Part shown: positions 23,756 through 32,159 of the stretch, in pieces | Layout of the letters: each line of letters opens with the position of its first letter | Position numbering within the stretch: position 1 is the stretch's first letter | Source: Thermoflexus hugenholtzii JAD2 | GTDB taxonomy: Bacteria > Chloroflexota > Chloroflexia > Chloroflexales > Roseiflexaceae | Assembly (NCBI GenBank): GCA_945881915.1 | Contig: CAMCVW010000034.1 | Location: 1-37,533 of the forward strand | Length of the DNA stretch: 37,533 nt | Direction: 5' to 3' | The notes under the pieces: model-generated | What the model was told of the DNA's origin: nothing | What the model saw: the letters and a program-made list of their open reading frames with translations, nothing else | Database searches by the model: none | Translations under genes and position numbers: made by a program

Positions 23756-25180
23756 CTACCAGTCGCGCGTACCCAAAACCGTGAGTGAAGGTGCCGCATT
23801 CGTCGGATCACCGTAGCACGTGACACGATCAAACTGCTGCTCGGGCACATAGAGTCGGTCAGCGCCGGCGTAGCGCAGCTTCAGATATGGCTTGGTGAGT
23901 CCCGCGACGTGTTGCATCACGATGCCTTCGTACAGGGCAATGCCGTGGTCAATGTGGCAGACGAACTGCCCTTCTGCGAAGGGCAAAGACGCTGCCAGGT
24001 TCGGAGTATCGCTGAGGGTGCTGGTGCGCCGCGCACTGGGGAGCGTCATGTGTGTCAGCGCATGCTGCGTCGCATAGTGCTTGGCCGCGATGGGGACGGT
24101 TTCACTGAGCAAGAGCACATGTGTGTGTGCAGTGATGGCACGCGCAGGCACGACCACGTCGGGGTACCAGGCGGGCAGGAGCCCGTGATGGATGAGGCGC
24201 GTGCGCTGCTTTTCGAGCCGGCTGGCGTACTCGGTCATCTGATTCATCAGGGGGTCGGGCTCGACGCACACGAGCAATCCATCTGCAGGCAGTGCGTCGA
24301 TGATGCTGCACGGTGGGGTGTCATTGAGCAGCGGCAGGAGCAACGACATGCCGGGGAATGGGAGATTGTGACTAAACGGATCGAGGAACGCATCCCATTC
24401 GAGCTGCGCTGCCTCACGCATGCCATAGTCGCCTGACGCACGGAGGTGTTCGAGGAGCGCCGGTTGGTTGCTCCAATCGGCTTCGATGCGTAAGCTGATC
24501 GTATAGTCGGGCAAAAACGACATAATCAGTTGACGGCGCATGTCGTAGTGCGAGATGGATTCGATTTCATTCCCGAAGAACTCGACCCGAATGGGGTACG
24601 GTTCACCATCGGGGAACACATCGACCACACCGCCGTGGCGGCGTACTTCGCCGGGCTGGGACAGCGTTTGGACGAGTTGGTACCCCAGTGCCACACACTG
24701 GGCCGTCATCGTGACGGGGTCGAGCGTATCGTCGCAGCGGTAGGTGCGTTGTGATGCCTGATAGACGGCTGGCGCAACGGTCCCTTGGACGATGGCGCGC
24801 CAGGGGACGACGACGATGGTGTCTCGATGGCCAGCGAGCAGATCAGCAAGAACGACCAGACGTTGGCGTACAACGGCAGATTCGTAGCTGCCCGTCTCGT
24901 ACGGATAGACCGCATGGGTGGGGTAGGAGTGCACAACACGGTTCGGGAACGCCCTGCGCAGGGTCGTGCTGAGTCGTTGTGCCTCTGCTTCGCTGTTGAC
25001 GACGATGAGGGTGGCTTTGAGGGCATGGGGCAGCAGGGTGAGGAGAAAAGGGGTTTGACCGCCGGCTGCGACCCCGGTCACCAGCACCGATTGCCCCGCA
25101 GACAATGCGCTGCCCATCGCCGCATGGGTCGCGACACTGGGTTGAGAAAGTTGATTCACGCTGGTTGTCGGTTCCATCAT
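23756..25180 (-). CDS. Motor-less Mfd paralogue (UvrB-like module plus RNA-polymerase-interaction domain only)
   Basis: 474 residues that align with the first half of Mfd. The UvrB-like module carries GEVRRHGG at 177-184 and YPIRVEFFGNEIESI; the matching Gly in full-length Mfd is residue 175. The CarD-like domain has VCHIDHGIALYEG (His412), YLKLRYAGADRLYVPEQQFDRV, and ends at LGTRDW-stop. In Mfd the relay helix and motor follow exactly this Trp. The distance between the two motifs is about 90 residues shorter than in Mfd, matching loss of D3. There is no Walker A or DEAD-type motif. The start is ambiguous between ATG 25180 and ATG 25177, with GAGG just upstream. The two paralogues are strongly diverged, yet 474 codons remain open, which suggests function. 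Inferred role: binding RNA polymerase and/or UvrA without translocation. Confidence 0.88.
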   Translation of the reverse strand: MMEPTTSVNQLSQPSVATHAAMGSALSAGQSVLVTGVAAGGQTPFLLTLLPHALKATLIVVNSEAEAQRLSTTLRRAFPNRVVHSYPTHAVYPYETGSYESAVVRQRLVVLADLLAGHRDTIVVVPWRAIVQGTVAPAVYQASQRTYRCDDTLDPVTMTAQCVALGYQLVQTLSQPGEVRRHGGVVDVFPDGEPYPIRVEFFGNEIESISHYDMRRQLIMSFLPDYTISLRIEADWSNQPALLEHLRASGDYGMREAAQLEWDAFLDPFSHNLPFPGMSLLLPLLNDTPPCSIIDALPADGLLVCVEPDPLMNQMTEYASRLEKQRTRLIHHGLLPAWYPDVVVPARAITAHTHVLLLSETVPIAAKHYATQHALTHMTLPSARRTSTLSDTPNLAASLPFAEGQFVCHIDHGIALYEGIVMQHVAGLTKPYLKLRYAGADRLYVPEQQFDRVTCYGDPTNAAPSLTVLGTRDW

Positions 25181-25208
25181 CCTCAGTGGTCTATGCCCAT
25201 GGCGGCGG

Positions 25209-26129
25209 TCACGGGGTCGGGGGGAGCCGTTTGGACCAGTACCGCGTCAGCCCTTGCAGGCTCATGGTGATGGATGCGCCTTTTTGGTACGCGCTGATGC
25301 CCAATTCGGTTGCTTCGGCGCCCATATCGGCAGTCGCCTGAGCGGTCAACAGCCGGAGTTGCTCGGCAACATCAATGCCGGCAACCATCCACGAGCGCAC
25401 CAGTTCGGCCCAACGCCAATTGGCAGCGTGCAATGCCTGCAGGTGCGCCTCACTGTCGAATACCGCGCCATAGTGCGTCAGGCACATCGCCGTAGGATGG
25501 TGATGGCGCAGGGTTTGCAGCGTCTCGTCCCAGGCTTCGAGGTCGATGTCGGGCGGCGGCGTGGCCGGTCGCACATAGCGATACCCAGGCATGCGGATGC
25601 CCGCCATGTCACCGACAAAAGCTACCCGCGTCGCCGCGTGGATGTAGATGAGGTGGTGAATGGCATGCCCCGGTGCGGCGATGACCGTGAAGTGCTGATC
25701 ACCGATGTGCAGCGGTTCGCCGCCGTTGAGCGACACAATGCGCTCGGCCGGCACCGCCAAAAATTCGCCCCACAGCACATCCATCTGTTCGCCATAGATG
25801 CGGGTGGCGCTGTTGATGAGCTTGGAGGGATCGACCAGATGCGGCACAGCGCGCTCGTGCACATACAGCGTCATCTGCGGGTAGCGCGCCAGCAGTGTGC
25901 CGGCAGCACCGCCGTGGTCGAGGTGGATGTGCGTCAGCATGATGGCGCCAATGTCGGCAAAGGTCAATCCATGCGTCGCCAGTGCCTCGGCCAAAGCCGG
26001 CAACACGACGGTCGGACCGGGATCGATGAGGATGTTGACGCTGCCACGGATGAGGTAGCAGCAGATTATCTCGGCGCGACCGAGGTGCATGGTGTCCAAT
26101 TGGTGTATCGAGGCAGGTAAGCGCTCCAT
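25209..26129 (-). CDS. MBL-fold metallo-hydrolase
   Basis: 306 residues from ATG 26129 (AGGGAG 7 nt upstream), preferred to the in-frame ATG at 26153. The metal site is THIHLDHGG (H67, H69, D71, H72), followed by APGHAIHH, FVGDMAG and CLTHYGA, as expected for the metallo-beta-lactamase fold with two metals. It is close in plan to glyoxalase II-like and other small-molecule MBL hydrolases; the substrate is not evident. It starts 46 bp after the CoxL-like gene and ends 28 bp before the Mfd paralogue, so it is probably co-transcribed with both. Confidence 0.87.
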   Translation of the reverse strand: MERLPASIHQLDTMHLGRAEIICCYLIRGSVNILIDPGPTVVLPALAEALATHGLTFADIGAIMLTHIHLDHGGAAGTLLARYPQMTLYVHERAVPHLVDPSKLINSATRIYGEQMDVLWGEFLAVPAERIVSLNGGEPLHIGDQHFTVIAAPGHAIHHLIYIHAATRVAFVGDMAGIRMPGYRYVRPATPPPDIDLEAWDETLQTLRHHHPTAMCLTHYGAVFDSEAHLQALHAANWRWAELVRSWMVAGIDVAEQLRLLTAQATADMGAEATELGISAYQKGASITMSLQGLTRYWSKRLPPTP

Positions 26130-26175
26130 GGGGTACTCCCTGCCGCGGTGCACCGAGGCACACCGCGGCGGATTT

Positions 26176-28524
26176 TTAGGCGTGTGTTGTCACGCTGTTG
26201 ATGGCATTCCAGACGCGTTCTGGCCGCATCGGGATGTCGATGGCAGTAATCCCCAAGTGCGACAATGCATCGATGACCGCGTTGGCGGTGGCGGGCGTCG
26301 ATCCCACCGTGGCGGCTTCGCCGATACCTTTGACGCCGAGTGGATTGAGCGTGGTGGCCGTTTCGGTTTTGTCCAACGTAAACGTCGGGAAGTTGTCGGC
26401 CCGCGGCAGTGCATAGTCCATCAACGAACCGCTGAGGATCTGGCCGCTGTCGCTGTAGACGATTTCTTCATACAACGCTTGACCAATGCCTTGTGCCAAG
26501 CCGCCGTGGACCTGGCCTGCCACCAACGTGGGGCTGATGCGTGGGCCGCAGTCGTCCACGCTGTAGTATGCGACGACGATGGTTTCGCCGGTTTCGGGCG
26601 TGACTTCGACCACACACAGATGTGCACCGAACGGGTAGAGCAACGCGTTGTCTTTGGCGCGGAAAAACTCGGTCGCCTCGAGCCCAGACGTCGTCTCGCC
26701 TGGCAGTTTATCGCTATAGGCGCGCTTGGCAATCTCGGTCAGGGTCACGCCACTGTCGGGTGCCCCTTTGACCTGGTAGAGCCCCTCGTGATAGACCACA
26801 TCGCTGGGTGACGCTTCGAGCATGTGTGCGGCCACGCGGATGGCTTTTTCGCGGATGACCTCGATGGCCTGCACCAATGCACCGCCACCCATGGCCAAAC
26901 TGCGGCTGCCCATGGTGCCATGCCCCATCGGCGTGGTCGCCGTGTCGCCTGATTTGACGATGACGTTGTTGAAGTCAGCGCCTAATTGGTCCGACACAAT
27001 CTGTGCGAACGTCGTGTACAAGCCTTGCCCGTGGGGCGAGGTACCGGTATAGACCGTGACGGTGCCGGTGGGGTCGACACGCACGGTGGCGCTTTCGAAC
27101 GGACCAAACCCACACATCTCGACATAGACCGCAAACCCAAGCCCGAGCAGCGACGTCGCCTTGCCCGCAGCAAAATCTGCCCGGCGTTGGGCTTGTTGGG
27201 CCAGGAGGCTCTGGTAGTTGCTCACTTCGATCAGCTTGGTCAGTGATTTGTCGTATTCGCCGGTGTCGTAGAGTGGGCCGGTGGGGGTTTTGTAGGGGAA
27301 CGCCGTCGGTGGGATGAAATTCGCCCGGCGCACTGCCGCGGGATCCATCCCCAGCTCATCCGCAATGGCGTCCATCATGCGTTCGATGTAATAGGCTGCT
27401 TCGGGTCGGCCAGCGCCACGGTAGGCTGCCACCGGCGTGGTGTTGGTATAGACCGCTTGTACCGTGCCGTCGATGACGGGGATGTGGTACACGCCCACCG
27501 ACATCATGCCGGTCAGATTGGCCAATCCTGCGGCCACCGGGTAGGCGCCGATGTCGGCCGTGATGTGGAAGCGCAGGCCTTCGACCTTCCCATCCGCACT
27601 CACCGCACAGCTATAGGTAGCAATTTGGCCACGGCCGTGGGTGGTGGCGGTCATGTGTTCGATGCGCCCTTCGATCCACGACAGGGGGATGCGCATATGG
27701 CGTGCCAACGCGGCCAGAGCAGCGTCCTCCGAGAAGACACCGATTTTGACGCCAAAACCACCGCCGACATCGGGTGCGACCACGCGGATGAGGTTTTCGT
27801 CCATACGCAGAATCTCGGCCAGGCTGGTGCGGTTCATGTGGGCAGCCTGCGTGCTGGAGTAGACGCTGATGCCATCGCCCAATGGCTCGGGGAATGCCAC
27901 GACCGCGCGGCCTTCCATCGACACGCCAGCCAAGCGTTGGTTGGCCAGGGTGCGCGTGACGACCGTGTGCGCATTGGCAAAGGTAGCGTTCACGTCGCCG
28001 ACGTTTTTGGTCCAGGTGTGGTGGACGTTGCTGTCCATATCGGCAAAAAGCTTCGGCGCGTCGGGTTTGGCGGCCAGCAGCATGTCGACGGCGGCAGGGA
28101 GTGGTTCGTAATCGACCAAAACGGCACCGACGCCGTCGGCTGCGATGGCCGCGGAGGTGGCAATCACGGCAGCGACAATCTCGCCCACATGGCGGACTGT
28201 CCCGAACGATATCGGGTAATGACTATGTGGACGAATGCTTTCGACCCCGGCCTCGGCTGCGCCTTCGCCGCCGGCACCCAGGGGCATCGGTCCGCACAAT
28301 TTGGCGATGTCTTGACCGGTGATGACGGCAGTCACCCCGGGGATGGCCAGGGCAACGCTGGCGTCGATAATGCCCACTTTGGCATGCGGGTAGGGGCTGC
28401 GCACAAAAGCCACGTGCTGCATGCCGGCGAGCTTCATGTCGCCGACGTATGCGCCGCGCCCGTTGAGTAGCCGTGGGTCTTCTTTGCGTTTGACTTCAGC
28501 GCCGATGAGTTTTGCGTAGGCCAT
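26176..28524 (-). CDS. CoxL-like molybdenum hydroxylase large subunit, form II (AYRGAGR)
   Basis: 782 residues from ATG 28524, which has GGGGGAG 5 nt upstream (in-frame ATG 28542 rejected). It belongs to the xanthine oxidase family that binds the molybdopterin-cytosine cofactor. The motif at 367-373 is AYRGAGR, the form II signature. True CO dehydrogenases (form I) have AYRCSFR with the Cys that holds Cu, so CO oxidation is not supported. KGIGEAATVG contains the expected catalytic Glu (E736). These enzymes normally need a FAD subunit and a 2Fe-2S subunit; neither is adjacent, as the MBL gene follows and a terminator precedes. The true substrate, perhaps an aldehyde or heterocycle, is unknown. 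Confidence 0.87.
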   Translation of the reverse strand: MAYAKLIGAEVKRKEDPRLLNGRGAYVGDMKLAGMQHVAFVRSPYPHAKVGIIDASVALAIPGVTAVITGQDIAKLCGPMPLGAGGEGAAEAGVESIRPHSHYPISFGTVRHVGEIVAAVIATSAAIAADGVGAVLVDYEPLPAAVDMLLAAKPDAPKLFADMDSNVHHTWTKNVGDVNATFANAHTVVTRTLANQRLAGVSMEGRAVVAFPEPLGDGISVYSSTQAAHMNRTSLAEILRMDENLIRVVAPDVGGGFGVKIGVFSEDAALAALARHMRIPLSWIEGRIEHMTATTHGRGQIATYSCAVSADGKVEGLRFHITADIGAYPVAAGLANLTGMMSVGVYHIPVIDGTVQAVYTNTTPVAAYRGAGRPEAAYYIERMMDAIADELGMDPAAVRRANFIPPTAFPYKTPTGPLYDTGEYDKSLTKLIEVSNYQSLLAQQAQRRADFAAGKATSLLGLGFAVYVEMCGFGPFESATVRVDPTGTVTVYTGTSPHGQGLYTTFAQIVSDQLGADFNNVIVKSGDTATTPMGHGTMGSRSLAMGGGALVQAIEVIREKAIRVAAHMLEASPSDVVYHEGLYQVKGAPDSGVTLTEIAKRAYSDKLPGETTSGLEATEFFRAKDNALLYPFGAHLCVVEVTPETGETIVVAYYSVDDCGPRISPTLVAGQVHGGLAQGIGQALYEEIVYSDSGQILSGSLMDYALPRADNFPTFTLDKTETATTLNPLGVKGIGEAATVGSTPATANAVIDALSHLGITAIDIPMRPERVWNAINSVTTHA

Positions 28525-28568
28525 CTGTGCTCCCCCTTGCATGCAGTGTGTGTGTTGGTGATAGGTTC

Positions 28569-28574
28569 ATTATA
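28569..28574 (-). promoter_or_regulatory. Candidate -10 box for the CoxL-to-dehydrogenase gene group
   Basis: The minus strand reads TATAAT, about 45 bp before the CoxL-like ATG. No clear -35; the terminator of the upstream operon begins immediately behind. Confidence 0.4.
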
Positions 28575-28585
28575 GAGCACGATAG

Positions 28586-28617
28586 TGAGAAAACGCAGCA
28601 CCAGTACGGTGCTGCGT
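28586..28617 (-). terminator. Terminator of the restriction operon
   Basis: ACGCAGCACC pairs with GGTGCTGCGT around a 5-nt loop. On the minus strand the stem is followed by TTTCTC. It lies 29 bp after the methyltransferase stop. Confidence 0.8.
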
Positions 28618-28645
28618 GCGGGCGAATATTCATTGAGCAGACGAC

Positions 28646-31600
28646 TCATTCGTCGTCGGCGAAATTGAGCGGGAGGCTCTCCTCGGCGGCGCGCCGCTTG
28701 GGCGTGCCGCTGCTGGTGGTCTGGCCGAACTGCGCTTTCACCGGCTCGCTGCTGGTCTCTGTTCCGTTGGCAAACGCCCCCGGCCAGCCACCGTGGGCAT
28801 CGATGACGACGTCGATCTCGGCCATCAGGCGGATGGTTTGCTGCAGGGCGACAACGATCTTCTGATAATGGGCGATGTCCTCGGCGCTCAGCACTCGCCC
28901 CTTGCGGTCCTTGAGCCACTTCTCGCAGACCTGGTAGCCGCCGATGTGGAAGTTCCAGACCTCCTCGGGTACGCCGGCGAACCCCGTCGTCCCGCGCCCA
29001 TACGCCGCCTTTGTACCCGTGCCGTCGATCCAGACCGTTCCGTCGGCATAGCCTACCTTGCCCACCGTCCAGTTCGTGCCGACGGTGTGGGTAATGGGTG
29101 TTTCGAGCAGCGGCGATTCCATCAGGTGCAGTGCGACCAGTTGCTCGCCGAGGTGCGCCAACGCGCGGAACAGATCGATACTCTCGGTCAATGGGAGGCG
29201 CGGGAAATCTATCTTCAGAAACTCTGCGTAGCGACTCCGGTAGCCGGGACTATGAAATACCGCGTAGATGTAGTGGAAGATGTCTTCGGGCGTCAGGCCG
29301 GTTGGCAGGCCTTCACTTCCAGTTTTTGGAAAACCTAGAGCACTAGTTAAGTCTGACAAAAAAGAGTCCGTAAAATTAGCAATCCTCGTGCTAGGTTTCT
29401 GTTTTTGCCAGAGGTCAGAATCTGAAGGAGCAATGTAAAGAGGGAATATATAAGGAGTTCCCAGGGTGCTATACATACTACGATCTGTCATAGGAGCTGC
29501 AGTCGCCATGACCTCACATTCGTCTTGTACGCCGGCGATCTGTCGCATGGTTGCGAGGGCCACGCTTCCCGCAATAATGCACTCGCTTATCTCTTTTCGT
29601 GGATAGGCGATGAAGCCCTTCGACCTGCCAGTGAAGTAGCTCCAGCGAAAGTCGAATGGACGATACTGGATCGAGATTACGGTTCCATCGTTTCGCAACA
29701 CGTCATCCTTTGCCCACTTTACTGCCCAGTCTCTGCCATCGTCCCCAAGAACGTAGTGCTCGCGTAGCCATGTTGTGTCTCGCTCTCTCAAATCCGACAG
29801 CACTTTTTGAAGATCGCTTCTTGAGTAGTGAATCGTAAGCGAATCTTTCTTCGTCTGGATGCCAGAATTGTAAAAAGGCATCATTGCGGGAACGCTCCAC
29901 CCGCGCTCAAACTCGAGTCGAAATGGGTTAGATGAGACTTTGAAGAAGAAGGCGGGAGCGCTAGGCGTGATCTCAGATGCAGTTTTGAGGAAAGTATTCG
30001 CGCTGTCCAACCGTACATACTTAGATTGACGATCTCCCAAAAAATCTGAAAGAAGCAAAGGACGCTCTCCGCCGACTGCGGTCTTAGCGAAGATTGAAAT
30101 CGAAACCCCCTGTTTGATGTCGAAAACATTCTCGTCATCCTGACCATCTGGGGTCTTCTCTCTTTTTTGGATGCTCCCATGGAGATCTACCACTCGCATT
30201 AAATCAAAGAACTCAACGATCGACTGCCTCATTCTCCGATGCGTGATACCGTCTAAGAAAACGTTATTTGTGATGAAACCAAGAACGCCTACGCGGCTTT
30301 GGTCGAGGACGAACTGTGAAAAGCGCACGAACTTAATGAAGTCATCATCGAGATTGATTTTCCTTTCGTCCAAGCCGCGCTTGTAGTCATCCAGCAAGCC
30401 AGCGATGAACGGGTTCTTGTTGAGCTGTCCGAAATTTGAATACGGCGGGTTGCCGATGACGACGGTGAATCGCTTATACCATTTGATTTTGTTCACGGCG
30501 GCGGCTTCGTGGGCGAGGGCGTTGAAGCCGATTTGCGGAAGCTGTTTGACCTTCGGTTCAAGGGCGTTGGTGAGGTAGATACGGGCGCGTTCCTCGGTGC
30601 CGAAGCGGTAGCCGGTCTCGGCGAGCTTGAGGCCGATTTTCATGTGGGCGATGGCATATGGGGCCATCATCAGCTCGAAAGCGTGAAGGCGTGGGAGAAG
30701 GTTTTGCGGCACATAGTCGTTCCACGCAGCGCGCTGCTGAGCGTCGGTGAGGCGCTGCTGCTTCCACTTGGCCACAAGGGTGCGGTGGATGACGTCGATG
30801 ACTTCAACAAGAAAGGTGCCTGTGCCCGTCGCTGGGTCGAGAATTTGAACGAAAGGTTCACTCTCGGCGAGTAACCGCGGGCGCGAGGGATCATCTGACA
30901 GGTCTGGCAACTTAAGGTCAGGGTGCTTTTGCAGCATCTCGCCCCAAGTCGTCGTATCAGCGAGACCGTCGGTAAGGCCGAACTCCGTTTGGAGCAACTC
31001 ATGCACAGAGCGTACGATATAGCTCACCACCGGGCGCGGGGTATAAAATACGCCTCGTTGCATCCTCTTCTTGGCATCGTACTCTTTCAAAAACAGTTCG
31101 TAGAAGTGAATCACCGGATCTTCGTGAGCATCACGGTTGTTGAAGTCGAGCAGGACCTCGTCCATTTGGGCGGCGTTGAGCAGTTCGATGATTTCGTTGA
31201 TGCCCAACTCGTCGAAGTCGATGCGGCGCAGCTGATCCTTGCCGCCCATTGTCAGGAACGTCTGCATCAGCTCACGCAAGAACGGATTGGTCTGCAGATT
31301 GGCCGCGAAGTCCTCGGTCGATTTCTGCTCCGGGTTGGCAATCCGTGTCGACAACAATCCGTAGGCGATGGTCTGGGCATACATATCTGCGAAGTCGGCC
31401 GGCGTCAGGTCGTGGATCAGTGCTGTCTTGAACGACGCCATCAATTTGGTGAACTGGCCATTCTCGGCTTCGTAGGCCATGACCGTTGTCAGGCGATCGC
31501 GGATGTCGCGCGCCAGCCGGGCCAGGGCGATGGAGAGCTGTTTTGTGGTCTTGATGGTCTCTTTGGGGCGCAGGGTGAACGCAGCACTCCAGTGCTGCGG

Positions 31601-32137
31601 CCAGCTACTGACCGCAGCGGGGCTTTCGGGGAAGGTGAAGTAGCGCCTGAGGCGCTGTTCGACGTCGGCGGTACGCAGTTTGGTGTCGTCACCATCCCAG
31701 CCGAGCACTCGCAGCGTGGGGAGTTGGCTGGAGCCGTCCGGCGCTTCGGCGAAGTGGGCGAAGGTCATGTGCCGGTCGGTGGCGGCACCGTGGCTCGAGA
31801 TAAACAGCAGGTCGTGCATGTTCCAGCGCTGGTGGTCGCTTTTGGTGGCGCGCTGGCGCACAATCAGGGTATTGAGGACACGACGCAGCACGACCACGGG
31901 CAGATTGCCGCCGGCGAACTCGATATAAAAGACGCTCCACGGTTGCCCCGTCACGAAGGGGCGGATGCGCACAATCTGAGTAATATTGACCGCCGCGTCG
32001 CCGGTAATGCCCAGCTCGGCAGGGCGATATTCGAAGGTCATATCCTCGATGTCGTCGGGGCTGACCGGCCACTGCAACGCGTCTCCCAAGTATGTCAGCA
32101 GCGATTCGAACGAACGGACGGTTTGTATCGATGTCAT
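28646..32137 (-). CDS. Large N6-adenine DNA methyltransferase with type ISP-like specificity region
   Basis: 1163 residues from ATG 32137 (GAGGA 5 nt upstream). The N-terminal 300 or so residues are of unclear family. The methyltransferase core starts with RGVFYTPRPVVSYIV, then motif I DPATGTGTF (about 437-445, S-adenosylmethionine binding) and catalytic motif IV NPPY (563-566). The C-terminal half resembles the target-recognition regions of type ISP/IIG enzymes, with IQYRPFDFRWSYFTGRSKGF and a DVWNFHIGGY-like segment (EVWNFHIGGYQVCEKWLKDRKG). Unlike fused ISP enzymes it has no helicase of its own; the helicase is the preceding gene, 22 bp away. About residues 569-936 are encoded by visibly A+T-richer DNA. 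It likely marks host DNA at a specific site. Confidence 0.88.
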   Translation of the reverse strand: MTSIQTVRSFESLLTYLGDALQWPVSPDDIEDMTFEYRPAELGITGDAAVNITQIVRIRPFVTGQPWSVFYIEFAGGNLPVVVLRRVLNTLIVRQRATKSDHQRWNMHDLLFISSHGAATDRHMTFAHFAEAPDGSSQLPTLRVLGWDGDDTKLRTADVEQRLRRYFTFPESPAAVSSWPQHWSAAFTLRPKETIKTTKQLSIALARLARDIRDRLTTVMAYEAENGQFTKLMASFKTALIHDLTPADFADMYAQTIAYGLLSTRIANPEQKSTEDFAANLQTNPFLRELMQTFLTMGGKDQLRRIDFDELGINEIIELLNAAQMDEVLLDFNNRDAHEDPVIHFYELFLKEYDAKKRMQRGVFYTPRPVVSYIVRSVHELLQTEFGLTDGLADTTTWGEMLQKHPDLKLPDLSDDPSRPRLLAESEPFVQILDPATGTGTFLVEVIDVIHRTLVAKWKQQRLTDAQQRAAWNDYVPQNLLPRLHAFELMMAPYAIAHMKIGLKLAETGYRFGTEERARIYLTNALEPKVKQLPQIGFNALAHEAAAVNKIKWYKRFTVVIGNPPYSNFGQLNKNPFIAGLLDDYKRGLDERKINLDDDFIKFVRFSQFVLDQSRVGVLGFITNNVFLDGITHRRMRQSIVEFFDLMRVVDLHGSIQKREKTPDGQDDENVFDIKQGVSISIFAKTAVGGERPLLLSDFLGDRQSKYVRLDSANTFLKTASEITPSAPAFFFKVSSNPFRLEFERGWSVPAMMPFYNSGIQTKKDSLTIHYSRSDLQKVLSDLRERDTTWLREHYVLGDDGRDWAVKWAKDDVLRNDGTVISIQYRPFDFRWSYFTGRSKGFIAYPRKEISECIIAGSVALATMRQIAGVQDECEVMATAAPMTDRSMYSTLGTPYIFPLYIAPSDSDLWQKQKPSTRIANFTDSFLSDLTSALGFPKTGSEGLPTGLTPEDIFHYIYAVFHSPGYRSRYAEFLKIDFPRLPLTESIDLFRALAHLGEQLVALHLMESPLLETPITHTVGTNWTVGKVGYADGTVWIDGTGTKAAYGRGTTGFAGVPEEVWNFHIGGYQVCEKWLKDRKGRVLSAEDIAHYQKIVVALQQTIRLMAEIDVVIDAHGGWPGAFANGTETSSEPVKAQFGQTTSSGTPKRRAAEESLPLNFADDE

Positions 32138-32159
32138 CGTGATCCTCGTGATGTATGTG

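Noticed and set aside
27457-28470. 337-residue plus-strand frame opposite the CoxL-like gene
   Set aside because: Shadow of a conserved gene; no family features of its own.
26176-28524. Aerobic CO dehydrogenase (form I CoxL)
   Set aside because: The active-site motif is AYRGAGR, lacking the Cys of AYRCSFR that binds copper.
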